From: S010-17 sp036478895
GTDB lineage: Bacteria > Bacteroidota > Bacteroidia > Flavobacteriales > Flavobacteriaceae
Reading direction: 5' to 3'
NCBI GenBank assembly: GCA_036478895.1
Contig: JAZGEV010000011.1
Span: 1 to 64,000, forward strand
Length of the DNA: 64,000 nucleotides
A model generated the notes under the pieces. That model worked only from the letters and a program-made list of their open reading frames with translations, was not told the DNA's origin and ran no database searches. A program made the position numbers and the translations under genes. Numbering within the stretch: position 1 is the stretch's first letter; each line of letters starts with the position of its first letter. Below, piece by piece: positions 8,111 to 17,854 of the stretch.

Positions 8111-9232
8111 ATGAAAACAATACTATTCATCATACAAAAAGAGTTTAAGCAAATCTTTAGAAATAAAGCGATGCTACCGCTTATTTTTGTGTTGCCTATT
8201 ATCCAAATTGTACTTTTATCATACGCTGCAACTTTTGAGGTAACCAATATAAAATGGGCATATATCGATAATGATAAATCGGGATATTCAAGAGAATTAA
8301 TTAGTAAAATTAACGCATCTAGTTACTTTAATACGCAAGGAGAATTAGCTAATGCAAAACAAGGTTTTGATGCTGTTCAAAAAGGAAAAATAGCCTTATT
8401 TATTGAAATACCGCCATATTTCGAAAAACAATTAATCAAAGAGAAAAAAGCATCATTATCCATACAAATTGATGCTATAAACGGTGCAACTGCAGGCGTG
8501 GAAAATGCGTATATCAATCAGATAATTCAAAGTTTTAACGCAAAAATAAGAACCGAATTAATGCCTGTAATTCCACAAAATGTGGGAATGAAACGCATTG
8601 AAATGACACCTTCTTATTGGTACAATCCCGCATTAGATTATAAAACGTTTATGGTGCCTGGGATTATTGTTTTATTGGTAACGATGATTACTTTTTTCCT
8701 TTCGGGGATGAATATTGTACGTGAAAAAGAGATTGGTACATTAGAACAAATTAATGTCACGCCAATTAAGAAGTATCAATTTATTATTGGTAAATTAATG
8801 CCTTTTTGGATATTAGGTATCTTTATTCTATTCTTTGGGATGAATATTGGGCGACTGCTATTTGATGTTCCGCTATTAGGAAATCCTTTTGTTATTTTAG
8901 TATTTGCTGCAATATATATATTGGTATTTTTGGGAATGGGGTTTTTAATCTCTAATTTTACAGACACACAACAACAAGCCATGTTTATTGCTTGGTTTTT
9001 TGTAGTTATTTTTATATTGATGAGTGGTTTATTTACACCTATTGAAAGTATGCCGCCTTGGGCTCAAAAAATGACCGAGTTTAATCCAATTCGCTATTTT
9101 ATTGAAGTAATACGCATGGTAATGTTAAAAGGATCTGGATTTAAAGATGTTTTACCTCAGCTAATTAAAATAGGTATTTATGCTTTGGTGATGAACATTT
9201 TAGCTGTTGCCAGTTATCGAAAAACGGCGTAG
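8111..9232 (+). CDS. ABC-2 type exporter permease
   Basis: A 373-residue permease of normal length: one N-terminal helix (about 21-42), a large periplasmic domain (about 45-175), then five membrane segments (about 180-372). The motif IVREKEIGTLEQINVTPIKK is the coupling region that meets the ATPase. It is the second permease of a pair whose first member (7483-8064) is truncated and whose ATPase is not in the window, so it may be non-functional or depend on a remote ATPase. The 46-base spacer before it contains repeated AAGAGCCAAGA-like units. Confidence 0.88.
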   Translation: MKTILFIIQKEFKQIFRNKAMLPLIFVLPIIQIVLLSYAATFEVTNIKWAYIDNDKSGYSRELISKINASSYFNTQGELANAKQGFDAVQKGKIALFIEIPPYFEKQLIKEKKASLSIQIDAINGATAGVENAYINQIIQSFNAKIRTELMPVIPQNVGMKRIEMTPSYWYNPALDYKTFMVPGIIVLLVTMITFFLSGMNIVREKEIGTLEQINVTPIKKYQFIIGKLMPFWILGIFILFFGMNIGRLLFDVPLLGNPFVILVFAAIYILVFLGMGFLISNFTDTQQQAMFIAWFFVVIFILMSGLFTPIESMPPWAQKMTEFNPIRYFIEVIRMVMLKGSGFKDVLPQLIKIGIYALVMNILAVASYRKTA

Positions 9233-9348
9233 TTATTCACTTTTAGGCTTTAAATTATTGTTGAGTTAACAAAATTGTAGTATAATATAATAATTAATAC
9301 GATGACTTAAAGTTTTCGTATCAATCAATTAAAACCTCAAAAAACACC

Positions 9349-10041
9349 ATGCAAGAATTCGAAAAACATTACGTAAACCGAAGTAATTGGTTAAGAGCAG
9401 CAGTTTTGGGTGCAAATGATGGCATACTTTCTACTGCTAGTATTATTATTGGCGTTGCTGCAGCAAGTACAACTAGAGAACCATTTATTTTGGCTGGTGT
9501 TGCTGGTTTAGTTGCAGGCGCTTTAGCGATGGCAGCTGGCGAATATGTTTCTGTTGGCTCACAAGCCGATATTGAAAAAGCCGACCTAGAAAGAGAAGAG
9601 CGAGAGCTTAAAGAAATGCCCGAAGAAGAATTACTAGAACTGGCAAAAATATATGTTAAAAGAGGTTTAGATAAAAAATTAGCACACGAAGTTGCCGTTC
9701 AATTAACTGAGCACAACGCATTAGAAGCTCATGCAAGAGATGAATTAGGTATTAATGAAATAACCGAAGCTAAACCATTAGAAGCCGCATTAGCTTCTGG
9801 AGTAGCGTTTGTTTTTGGAGGGATATTTCCTGTAATAGTTGCCTATTTTGGGAATCTTAAAAATATGATTTATCTACAGTATATTTTTGCAATGCTTTTT
9901 TTACTTTTACTTGGTATTGTTGCTGCAAAAACTGGTGGATCTAGTGTGAAAAAAGCTATAGTTCGTATTACATTTTGGGGAACAGTTGCTATGGGATTAA
10001 CGGCTATAATTGGTTCGTTTTTTAATGTAGAATTGGGTTAG
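9349..10041 (+). CDS. VIT/CCC1 family iron or manganese transporter
   Basis: A 230-residue membrane protein of the VIT1 family. Helix 1 carries GANDGILSTAS (Asp24) and helix 2 carries AMAAGEYVSV, the motifs lining the metal path. A soluble, Glu-rich loop (about 78-140, with LEREERELKEMPEEE) matches the cytoplasmic metal-binding domain of this family, followed by three more helices. It probably moves ferrous iron or manganese out of the cytoplasm, as a proton antiporter in known relatives. It stands alone, convergent with mnmD. Confidence 0.9.
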   Translation: MQEFEKHYVNRSNWLRAAVLGANDGILSTASIIIGVAAASTTREPFILAGVAGLVAGALAMAAGEYVSVGSQADIEKADLEREERELKEMPEEELLELAKIYVKRGLDKKLAHEVAVQLTEHNALEAHARDELGINEITEAKPLEAALASGVAFVFGGIFPVIVAYFGNLKNMIYLQYIFAMLFLLLLGIVAAKTGGSSVKKAIVRITFWGTVAMGLTAIIGSFFNVELG

Positions 10042-10107
10042 TAAATTTTTACTTCAAAACATAGTATCAATATAATCTGTTGCATTTATTTTAATTTCAT
10101 TAAAATT

Positions 10108-10773
10108 CTATTTTTTTACAGCACGCAACATTTCTCTTTTTCCTGCAGCGCCAGGTAAACGTTCTACAGTAAAACCAACGGATTGCATTGCTCTACGTAC
10201 CGATCCTTTAGCCGAATATGTCACTAAAACACCGTTAATTTTTAAGGCCTCAAACATAATTTTAAAAATATCTTCTGTCCATAATTCAGGCTGAACTCGG
10301 GCACCAAAAGCATCAAAATAAATCAAATTATAGGTGTTTTTTTCTGTAATATGTTGAAACTTTAATTTTCTTTTTGTGAGTGAAAATTGATGTGATAAAT
10401 CTATTTTTTCTTCCCAATTACTTTGATGCATTTCTTTAAAAATAGCAGCTTGTTTTTCTGCTTTTAAAACTGCAACGTAATTTAATTGTTTCATTTCTTC
10501 TTCACTTACTGGATATGCCTCTACGCCAACATAATCAATAATTTGCGAAGTGTTTCGGTTTTCTAAAAACGTAATAAACGCATTTAAACCTGTACCAAAA
10601 CCTGCTTCCATTATAGATACTTTCTCGTTGGTTTTAAAGGCGTCCAAACCATATTTAATGTACACGTGATAGGCTTCTTCAATAGAGCCATTTTTAGAAT
10701 GGTATTGTTCGTTTATTTCGGGTAAATTAATGGTAGATGAACCGTCTTTGGTTATGATAATTTCTCGTTTCAT
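10108..10773 (-). CDS. mnmD: tRNA (mnm5s2U34) methyltransferase, MnmD-type
   Basis: A 221-residue Rossmann-fold methyltransferase of the MnmC-like (DUF752) family without the FAD oxidase domain of Escherichia coli MnmC. Motif I is IMEAGFGTGLNAF (about 58-70) and the substrate-side motif is YFDAFGARVQPELWT (about 154-168). N-terminal IITKDGSSTI and the HSKNG segment are family signatures. It should methylate the aminomethyl group at the wobble uridine of tRNAs, working after MnmE/MnmG; mnmG is also in this window at 46275. It is a single-gene unit. Confidence 0.88.
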   Translation of the reverse strand: MKREIIITKDGSSTINLPEINEQYHSKNGSIEEAYHVYIKYGLDAFKTNEKVSIMEAGFGTGLNAFITFLENRNTSQIIDYVGVEAYPVSEEEMKQLNYVAVLKAEKQAAIFKEMHQSNWEEKIDLSHQFSLTKRKLKFQHITEKNTYNLIYFDAFGARVQPELWTEDIFKIMFEALKINGVLVTYSAKGSVRRAMQSVGFTVERLPGAAGKREMLRAVKK

Positions 10774-10836
10774 GTAAGCTTAAATTATAATTGCAAATTA
10801 CAACTAAAATATAGGTTTATAGCGTCTTAGAAATAA

Positions 10837-10876
10837 AAAGGTTGTCAGAAAAAAAGACATTTTTCTAACAACCTTT
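10837..10876 (-). terminator. Rho-independent terminator of the decayed receptor gene
   Basis: AAAGGTTGTCAGAAAAA (10837-10853) and TTTTTCTAACAACCTTT (10860-10876) pair over 17 bases with one mismatch and a 6-base loop. It lies 22 bases past the stop at 10898 on the minus strand and is followed on that strand by a T-rich tail. Confidence 0.75.
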
Positions 10877-10897
10877 AAAATCAATAAATTGTAAGTA

Positions 10898-11260
10898 CTA
10901 AAATTTATATTTTGCATAAAAACTGAAGTTTCTACCAACTTCATAAATTTTTCTACCATTAAACTCATCGGCATTTTTAAAACTAAAATTCAAATGGTTA
11001 TAATAAGCAGTATCAAAAACATTCAATACTGATGCTCCAATATTTAAATTTTTAGATGCTTTATATCCTAAACGTAAATCTAACGTATTATATGCAGGTG
11101 TTTCGGTTTCATTAAAACTAGGTGAAAAATCAGCTTGTTTAGAAACAAATTTAGAACGTAAATCTACCCAATATTTCTCTTTTTCATACTTTAACCCTAA
11201 TTGAATAGCCATTGGCTTGTTATATATAGTTAATAGTAGTAGTATTCTGAATTTATATTA
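10898..11260 (-). pseudogene. Remnant of a TonB-dependent receptor (last barrel strands)
   Basis: Only the last 104 residues from an internal ATG at 11212 (about 119 codons counted from the upstream in-frame stop) remain. The sequence LGYKASKNLNIGASVLNVFD and the end NFSFYAKYKF are typical of the final strands of a TonB-dependent receptor. Plug, N-terminal domain and most of the barrel are absent, and no signal peptide exists. The original terminator at 10837-10876 is still in place, so the loss came from the 5' side. A short peptide could be made but would have no export signal. Confidence 0.8.
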
Positions 11261-11325
11261 GAATTAGTTAGTTTAAATTTATTTAAAACGTTCAATACAA
11301 TACTTGAAGCTTTTAATATATAGTC

Positions 11326-11922
11326 TTATTTGTCAGAAGGAACTAATACATCATCAACTACATGAATCCATCCGTTACTTACTTTTACAGACATTAAAAC
11401 TGCTGTACCTCCAACAAATATTTTTCCGTCTTTATTTTCAACATTTAAATATTTACCAGATGCCATATATAATTTACGTCCTTTTTTAGCTTCTTTTTTT
11501 AATTGCTTCATTGGATAATTTGCTGGAGCAACGTGATTTACTAAAATAAAAGATAATTTTTCTTTATTTTCTGGCTTCACTAATGTTTCAACAGTACCTG
11601 CAGGCAATTTAGCAAAAGCTGAATTCATAGGTGCAAAAACAGTAAGTGGACCTGCATTTACAAGAGCATCTTCAACACCAGCTGCTTGTACTGCAGCAAC
11701 TAAAGTAGAAAAAGGCATGTTACCATCTTTGTCTTTGTAAGTCATGGCAACTTGTAATACATTTTTTTCTTCACCTTTAACGGCAGCAACACCAGCTTGT
11801 CCATGTGCTTTTGTTGTAGTGGTCTTTACAGTTGTAGTTTTAGTAGTAGTTTTTGTTTCATTTTTACAAGAAGTAAAAGTGAATAAAACAATAGCCGATA
11901 ATAATAAATAGATATTTTTCAT
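11326..11922 (-). CDS. Fasciclin (FAS1) domain lipoprotein
   Basis: A 198-residue protein with lipobox FTSC (Cys19 when started at 11922), a Thr/Lys-rich spacer (about 22-45) and one FAS1 domain (about 55-195) with the family motifs GPLTVFAPMNSAFAKLP (H1) and a VVDDVL end (H2-like). FAS1 domains act in adhesion or surface binding. I chose ATG 11922 because it gives a clean lipoprotein signal and lies 25 bases after a -7 element; an ATG at 11991 would put a non-signal stretch in front. Downstream neighbour is the receptor remnant, so co-regulation is unlikely. Confidence 0.9.
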   Translation of the reverse strand: MKNIYLLLSAIVLFTFTSCKNETKTTTKTTTVKTTTTKAHGQAGVAAVKGEEKNVLQVAMTYKDKDGNMPFSTLVAAVQAAGVEDALVNAGPLTVFAPMNSAFAKLPAGTVETLVKPENKEKLSFILVNHVAPANYPMKQLKKEAKKGRKLYMASGKYLNVENKDGKIFVGGTAVLMSVKVSNGWIHVVDDVLVPSDK

Positions 11923-11947
11923 TTTTTTATATTTATAATTTAAGCTA

Positions 11948-11955
11948 CAAAAGTA
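11948..11955 (-). promoter_or_regulatory. -7 element before the fasciclin gene
   Basis: Reads TACTTTTG on the minus strand (TAnnTTTG), 25 bases before the ATG at 11922. Confidence 0.5.
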
Positions 11956-12176
11956 GACGAAAATTAACCATAATAAAATGACATAAATCATAAAACCGAA
12001 AAAAAGATTAATTTATCTTTTTTATAATTATCTCATTATCAGAATTCTATTAATAAAAAAATAAAAAGTCTCTATTTCTTGTTGATAAAGCTCATTGTTA
12101 ACTGACAATAAACTAAACCATACTCAATAAAATGAAAAATCTGTTGACCTATATTTTTCTTTATAACATCAAAAAT

Positions 12177-15100
12177 TTATTTTTTCTTAAATTTCTGAAA
12201 TTTCCAAAAAGAAAATATCGAGAAAATGGTAAAAAATACAATTGCTATTATTCCCCAATCAGGAAACGGTACTGGATCACCAGTTGCGTAAGAATGCATA
12301 CCGCTTAAGTAATAGTTTACCCCAAAATAAGTCATTATTAAAGTTGAAATAGAAATCATACTTGCAAAATTAAAGGCAAAACGGCTTTGTAAACCTGGTA
12401 CCATTCTCATATGTAGAATAAAAATATAAACCATCATAGAAATTAAAGCCCAAACTTCTTTGGGATCCCAAGACCAATATCTACCCCAACTTTCATTTGC
12501 CCAAACTCCACCTAAAAATGTACCAATAGATAGCATAAACAATCCAACAATCATAGTCGATTCGTTTACATAAGTCAATTCTTTAATAGTTTCATTAAAG
12601 CGTTTTTTATTAGAAGGCGTTCGCATTATAAATAATAATAATACAATAAAACCTAGCAAAGAGGCTAAGCCTAAAAAGGCATAACTTGCCGTAATAATAG
12701 CAACGTGAATCATTAACCAATACGATTTTAAAACAGGTACTAAATTGGTCATTTCTGGACTCATTAAACTTCCGTGTGCAATACCTAGTAAAAATCCTGC
12801 AAATAAAACAGCTACTGCAATAACAAATTTACTGCGCTTGTAAGAAAATATTAATCCTGCAACTACCGTAATTAATGCTATAAAAACAGTTGCTTCATAA
12901 CCATTACTCCAAGGCGCGTGATCCGATAAATACCAACGTAAACCTAGACCAAAAGTATGAGCTACAGCTCCAATAATACTTAATGTAATAAAAATGTTGG
13001 TTATAATTTTTACAATTTTATTATTCGGTTCAAATAAATCGATAAAGGCTAATACAATCAATACCAATCCTAAATTAAAATATATAATCAATAATTTTAA
13101 AAAGATGTTCCAGCGGTTGTACTTAATTTCTAAATCTATTTTTTTATCAGACGGAATGATACTTGCACCTAATTTTTTTTGATAATTTGCGATGTGACTT
13201 AAATATTCATCGGCTTCTTTATAATCATTAGTTTGTATGGCATTATATAAAAAGCGCATATAAATTGAATGTAATTTAATAATCATGGTGTCTTGCTTTA
13301 CAAAAGCATCTCTATCTATACCTGCATACCATTTGTTATTTGTATCACCAGCTTTAGGATAAATAGTCATTAAACGACCACTTATTAGTTTTGCCCAAAC
13401 GTTTACTTTTTCATCTAAATTGATAATTTCTTTATCGGTATAGGTTCTTAAAACATTATTTTTTCGATAAGATTCTTCAACTTTATTTTGCAGATAATAG
13501 GTTTTGTTTGGATAAAAATTATTGAGCGATGTGTAGGTTTTTTTTATTTTTAAATCGGATACTATTTTGGAGCCCAATCGCTCTTCTTTAGCGTGAATTA
13601 TAGCTTCTCGATCCCAAAGCATTGGCATTAATTGCGCAGATAATAAAACTTGTTCTGCAGACAAACCTTTGTAAGTATCTTTTCCATACACTTTTCGTAA
13701 GGCTTCTAGCGCATAGGTGTTTACAGGTTTAAAACGACCACCAAAATCTTGAATTAACAATTGCCCAAACTTATCTGCGTGTGCTTTACTAACCGATATT
13801 TTCTGTAATTCTTCGGGTGTTTTTTCTATAGTTTCCTTGGAATGATTGTGTTTTTCTTCTTGTGCAAAAGTAACTACACTAAACAATATCAATAATAAGG
13901 TTGTTGCTTTTTTTGCTGATATTTTTTTTAATTTATCGGATAAATCCTTAAAACGAGAACCGTTCCAAAACAAGGTAAAAAACATACCAATACCCATTAA
14001 TAAATAACCAAAATAGGTGATTAATGTTCCCCAAAAATCGTGATTTACAGATAAACGTGTGCCTTTTTCATCGGTATCAAAAGAGGATTGGAAAAAGCGA
14101 TAGCCTTTATAATCGAGTACATGATTCATAAAAATACGAAAATTAAAATTATGGGCGTCTTTATCAATTACCGTTACTTCACTTGCGTAAGAAGATGGCG
14201 AATTGGTTCCTGGATAGCGTTCCATTTCAAAATCTCTTAATTTAATAGAGAACGGTGTTTTTAAAACTTTTGAGCCGTAAGAGAGATGAAAATTTAAGCC
14301 ATTTAAACTTATTTTTTTAGGTCTCAATATACTGTATTTTGCGCCTTTTAAATTTACTTTTTCTTCTTTATCGCCTACTTTTATGGTGAATGACAAGGCA
14401 TCATACAAGCCTAATCGTTCTTTTTTTGGTGCTGTTTTTGTAATCAATTCACCTTTAACAATACCTTTAGTTACAAACCTAAATTCGTTAAATGTATAGA
14501 GTTTTAAAAATTGTAACGGCGCTACAGAATCTTTAATAACCGCCGTTAATTTTTGCGATTGCATTTCCATAAAAGTACCATCAAAAACAGGTTTAAAAAC
14601 AGCAACTCCATTGGTGTTAGAAAAATTCATGCCACCTTCTACGTAGTTATTAAACGAAAATAAAATACCATCTATATTCTTAATTTCTTTGTCTTTTAAA
14701 TAAATATCATTTCGTGTTCCAGAACTGCTCTCTACCAAATGAAGAAAATCCGTTCCTGTTTTATTATCAATAAAATAATCTTTGGTTGTTGGGATAAATT
14801 TATCCATCTTAACTGTAAATGGAATTCGTTTATCTTCTTCCAATCCAAAAAATGTCTTTAATGGACTAGTAACTATCCCAAATCGTTCTTTTAAATGATA
14901 GCTTGGATTTCCTACTTGACCAAACAACACACTTTTATCATAACTTCTTTGATTTTTCCCATTATCTACACGAAGATTAATATATGTTTTATCGGATAAG
15001 ATTGTATCAGAAACAGCGCCTTCTCTCACTAACATTAAGCCTTCAAAACCGTGATAACGTGTTACAAAAGCTCCAAGTAAGGTTACAATAAATGCAATGT

Positions 15101-15347
15101 GAAACAAAAAAACTGGCCATTTTTCACGACGGAATAATCGGTATCTAAACAAATTACCAATAAAATTAATGACTAAAATTATCATAATCAATTCAAACCA
15201 CCACGTATTATAAACCAAAACTTTGGAGGTTGCAGTATCGTAATAATCTTCTACAAAAGTGGCTACTGCCATTGCTATGGCAAAGGCTAAAATGGCAACT
15301 GCCATTAAACGCGTACTGAAAATAATATCAGTTATTTTTTTTAACAT
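12177..15347 (-). CDS. ccsBA: Fused cytochrome c synthase CcsBA (ResB-CcsA)
   Basis: A 1056-residue System II cytochrome c synthase. The N-terminal half is ResB/CcsB-like: membrane segments near 10-30, 45-65 and 75-95, a large periplasmic domain, and a segment near 445-460. A second periplasmic portion (about 490-740) precedes the C-terminal CcsA domain with about eight helices. The tryptophan-rich haem-handling motif SWGRYWSWDPKEVWA is at about 955-970. The protein attaches haem to CXXCH motifs of exported cytochromes c. Fusion of both subunits is also known in epsilonproteobacteria and Bacteroidota. It is a single-gene unit; the ChaN-like gene lies upstream with a separate promoter. Confidence 0.95.
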   Translation of the reverse strand: MLKKITDIIFSTRLMAVAILAFAIAMAVATFVEDYYDTATSKVLVYNTWWFELIMIILVINFIGNLFRYRLFRREKWPVFLFHIAFIVTLLGAFVTRYHGFEGLMLVREGAVSDTILSDKTYINLRVDNGKNQRSYDKSVLFGQVGNPSYHLKERFGIVTSPLKTFFGLEEDKRIPFTVKMDKFIPTTKDYFIDNKTGTDFLHLVESSSGTRNDIYLKDKEIKNIDGILFSFNNYVEGGMNFSNTNGVAVFKPVFDGTFMEMQSQKLTAVIKDSVAPLQFLKLYTFNEFRFVTKGIVKGELITKTAPKKERLGLYDALSFTIKVGDKEEKVNLKGAKYSILRPKKISLNGLNFHLSYGSKVLKTPFSIKLRDFEMERYPGTNSPSSYASEVTVIDKDAHNFNFRIFMNHVLDYKGYRFFQSSFDTDEKGTRLSVNHDFWGTLITYFGYLLMGIGMFFTLFWNGSRFKDLSDKLKKISAKKATTLLLILFSVVTFAQEEKHNHSKETIEKTPEELQKISVSKAHADKFGQLLIQDFGGRFKPVNTYALEALRKVYGKDTYKGLSAEQVLLSAQLMPMLWDREAIIHAKEERLGSKIVSDLKIKKTYTSLNNFYPNKTYYLQNKVEESYRKNNVLRTYTDKEIINLDEKVNVWAKLISGRLMTIYPKAGDTNNKWYAGIDRDAFVKQDTMIIKLHSIYMRFLYNAIQTNDYKEADEYLSHIANYQKKLGASIIPSDKKIDLEIKYNRWNIFLKLLIIYFNLGLVLIVLAFIDLFEPNNKIVKIITNIFITLSIIGAVAHTFGLGLRWYLSDHAPWSNGYEATVFIALITVVAGLIFSYKRSKFVIAVAVLFAGFLLGIAHGSLMSPEMTNLVPVLKSYWLMIHVAIITASYAFLGLASLLGFIVLLLFIMRTPSNKKRFNETIKELTYVNESTMIVGLFMLSIGTFLGGVWANESWGRYWSWDPKEVWALISMMVYIFILHMRMVPGLQSRFAFNFASMISISTLIMTYFGVNYYLSGMHSYATGDPVPFPDWGIIAIVFFTIFSIFSFWKFQKFKKK

Positions 15348-15368
15348 TTCAAATGAAGTTTATGACTG

Positions 15369-15376
15369 CAAAAATA
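15369..15376 (-). promoter_or_regulatory. -7 element before ccsBA
   Basis: Reads TATTTTTG on the minus strand (TAnnTTTG), 21 bases before the ATG at 15347. Confidence 0.5.
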
Positions 15377-15489
15377 CTATTTATTTTAAGTAAACATAGC
15401 AATTTGAAGATGATAAAATATTGTTATAAAAGTTCTAAAAAAACTCTAGGTATTGTGTTGTAAAAATCAGTATTTATTAGGTTTAAAAA

Positions 15490-16347
15490 TTAATAGGTTT
15501 TAGTCATACTTTCTGGAACTTGTATGATAAAATCGGCTAGATTTTTATTTTCTTTATCAAATTTATTTACTGGTGTTTCTAACTCTGTTGTTGTGATAGT
15601 AACAATATTTAAATCTGGATTGGCTTGCTTTAAATACCAATAAATGCCTTCATAATTATCTGAGTGATAAGATCCATTGTAATGGATAAATAATTCATCT
15701 TCCTTTTTATTTTTCAAAATAAAATGTGCCATTGTTGCGTCTTTTATAGCTTGCGCTTTTGGTAAGTTATCGCCGCCGTGTCCGCCCATCATAGCTTTCA
15801 TTTTTACATAACCAGGTAAAGAAGCGTCATATGCAATTGGTAAAGGTGCAATCCAAGTTTTTTCTTTAACCGATAAGCTATCTAGTGATTCAAAACCACC
15901 TCTAAAAATTTTACTTGCATAACGTCTAGGCACGTTACACGCTATGGCTTTTATTTTATTTTTTTTAGCAAAATCAACAATTGGCTTATAATCTGTTTTA
16001 TGATTTTTCCATAAACGAGCTACTGTATCAAAAGCTTTTTGATCTATTTTTTCATTCATATAATCATCCAATTGCGTTTGATTGTCTGCTTCTATCATTT
16101 CAAAACCTATAGCTATTTTTCGCTTTTTAGAAGCGTCTTTAGTTAATTCTAATTGCAACCAATGTGCTATTGCACTATTATGATGTTCACCAAACAAAAC
16201 GATATCGGCTTTAGCAGCTTTTTTAAGCATTTTTTTATAGGATGTTTTTTTACCATTAGCCTTAAAAAGTTTGTAGGCTGGTTTTTTTTGTGCCTGAATA
16301 GAAATACTAAAAATAAAGGCTAATACTAAAGATAAAATTGGTTTCAT
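15490..16347 (-). CDS. ChaN family haem-binding/iron-regulated protein
   Basis: A 285-residue exported protein with signal peptide (1-20, ending SIQAQ). The body fits the ChaN/haem-binding uptake family (PF04187): LFGEHHNS at 51-58, a central IGFEMIEADNQ segment, KAIACNVPRRYASKI, and a C-terminal FIHYNGSYHSDNYEGI. Campylobacter ChaN binds stacked haem and is iron-regulated; this one lacks a lipobox, so it would be periplasmic. It lies upstream of ccsBA in the same direction, which makes a link to haem supply plausible but unproved. Confidence 0.85.
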   Translation of the reverse strand: MKPILSLVLAFIFSISIQAQKKPAYKLFKANGKKTSYKKMLKKAAKADIVLFGEHHNSAIAHWLQLELTKDASKKRKIAIGFEMIEADNQTQLDDYMNEKIDQKAFDTVARLWKNHKTDYKPIVDFAKKNKIKAIACNVPRRYASKIFRGGFESLDSLSVKEKTWIAPLPIAYDASLPGYVKMKAMMGGHGGDNLPKAQAIKDATMAHFILKNKKEDELFIHYNGSYHSDNYEGIYWYLKQANPDLNIVTITTTELETPVNKFDKENKNLADFIIQVPESMTKTY

Positions 16348-16370
16348 AATTTTGTTTTAATTTTGAACTA

Positions 16371-16378
16371 CAAAAATA
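16371..16378 (-). promoter_or_regulatory. -7 element before the ChaN-like gene
   Basis: Reads TATTTTTG on the minus strand (TAnnTTTG), 23 bases before the ATG at 16347. Confidence 0.5.
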
Positions 16379-16560
16379 CAATAAAGGATTGAGTTCTCCT
16401 TTTTTATTTTAATTTTGAATAGAATAAACTTATACTTTAATTTACAGTTGATTTTTAGTTCGTTATTTATGAGATTTAAAACAACTCTTCTAGTGTTATT
16501 TTACAACGTTAATAACGCTAAAAGGATTAAATTTTTTCTAATAGTTTGAGTTAAAAATAA

Positions 16561-16998
16561 TTAAATTTGATATTCAAGTTTACAATTCAATGTAATCATT
16601 GGAATATGATTTTCTTTATTTTCACGTGGTTCTGAACCGTAAATTTTTGCTTTAAATTCGTAAATTTGATGATGGTTTTTGTTTTTAATAATTTTAAAAG
16701 TTGAAGGTATTGACCAAAATTGTAAATATTTAGATTGGCTTTTAAAATCATCAATATACATCGTTAAAACACCATTTTCTGGATCAAAAATAATATGTCC
16801 TTCGTCCGTTTTATATTGAAGTTGCGTTTCATCAATTGTTAAAATTGCTTTTTCTAAAGTACTTTCAATATCTTGAATTTCTGCATAAAACTCTGTTCTT
16901 CCAGAATCTGATTTACATGTTAAAAATGCTGTTCCAGAACCTACAGTAAAGTTTGAAAATAGGATAAATAAAACACTGTATATTATAAGTTTTTTCAT
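16561..16998 (-). CDS. Small exported protein of unknown function, third gene of a receptor operon
   Basis: A 145-residue protein with signal peptide (about 1-20). I do not recognise the family. The mature part is predicted to be mostly beta-strand, with several His and Asn residues (KNKNHHQIYEF) and one Cys pair (in FLTCKSD and TLNCKLEY) that could form a disulfide bond. Its start is 3 bases past the stop of the DUF4249 gene, so it belongs to the TonB-receptor/DUF4249 operon and may work at the same envelope system. Confidence 0.75.
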   Translation of the reverse strand: MKKLIIYSVLFILFSNFTVGSGTAFLTCKSDSGRTEFYAEIQDIESTLEKAILTIDETQLQYKTDEGHIIFDPENGVLTMYIDDFKSQSKYLQFWSIPSTFKIIKNKNHHQIYEFKAKIYGSEPRENKENHIPMITLNCKLEYQI

Positions 16999-17001
16999 TT
17001 T

Positions 17002-17850
17002 TTAATTGTTAAAAAGCAATTCTGTTTTATTAACCAATGTAAAAACACCATAACCATTATCAAAATTACGATGTAAAATAACCGGTTCTACAAAAGGATT
17101 ATCCTCAGCATTTTGTGAATTTAATAAAGACACATCGTACTTATAATAATCTTCGGTAACGTGATATAAAACTGCTTTATAGATTGTGTCTGGATTCAAA
17201 TAACCGTGATTTACTACAATTTCTACATTATTATCACCATTAAAAGTACCATCATTAAAAATAACACAATCCCAACAAAATCCTGAATATTTACTTGAAT
17301 TTCCAAAAGGTTCTATCCATTTTGATTGAAACACACCTGGATTATTCAAATCTTCTTTATACAATTTTAAAAGATAAAAATCTTCGGTTGTTGGATTGTC
17401 ATTAAACTTAATTTTAAATGTATTTTCATTTATAGAAGCTTCTAAAATAGGTACAGCGGTTGGATAGGTTTGTGTTGCCGTTATGGTTTCATAATTTGGT
17501 GCCGTAATACTTAAAGTATAGGCTTTATTGGGTTGAAAATCTAAACTAGTATTGGCAAAGAAAAAATCATCTTGTGCCATTGGCGCAAAATTAAAAACGT
17601 CATTATTTCCTGTTATTGTAAGCCTTGCTTCTTCAATAATTTGATTTGTGGAATTTGATTCAAAAGGTCCTATGGAATACGACACTAAAACTCTATCAGA
17701 ATTGTCATCAATACCTAAAATTGCCGTTGCAGCTAATTTTGAGGTGTGATTATTAATATCTAAATCAATTGGTTTGTTAAAAAAATCATCACTACACGAT
17801 ATAATTGTTGCTAGTATTACAAAAATACTTAGGACTTTTAAAATTTTCAT
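17002..17850 (-). CDS. DUF4249 family lipoprotein
   Basis: A 282-residue lipoprotein (lipobox IISC, Cys19). Sequence SKLAATAILGIDDNSDRVLV and the pattern of short Ig-like strands fit DUF4249, a family found next to TonB-dependent receptors in Bacteroidota, where it is thought to be a surface partner. It starts 4 bases after the receptor gene stop, giving a clear two-gene unit plus the small exported protein downstream. Ligand unknown. Confidence 0.85.
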   Translation of the reverse strand: MKILKVLSIFVILATIISCSDDFFNKPIDLDINNHTSKLAATAILGIDDNSDRVLVSYSIGPFESNSTNQIIEEARLTITGNNDVFNFAPMAQDDFFFANTSLDFQPNKAYTLSITAPNYETITATQTYPTAVPILEASINENTFKIKFNDNPTTEDFYLLKLYKEDLNNPGVFQSKWIEPFGNSSKYSGFCWDCVIFNDGTFNGDNNVEIVVNHGYLNPDTIYKAVLYHVTEDYYKYDVSLLNSQNAEDNPFVEPVILHRNFDNGYGVFTLVNKTELLFNN

Positions 17851-17854
17851 ACTT

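Noticed and set aside
10088..10107. ATTTTAATTTCATTAAAAT as a terminator between VIT and mnmD genes
   Set aside because: Stem consists only of A and T pairs and would be too weak to call with confidence.
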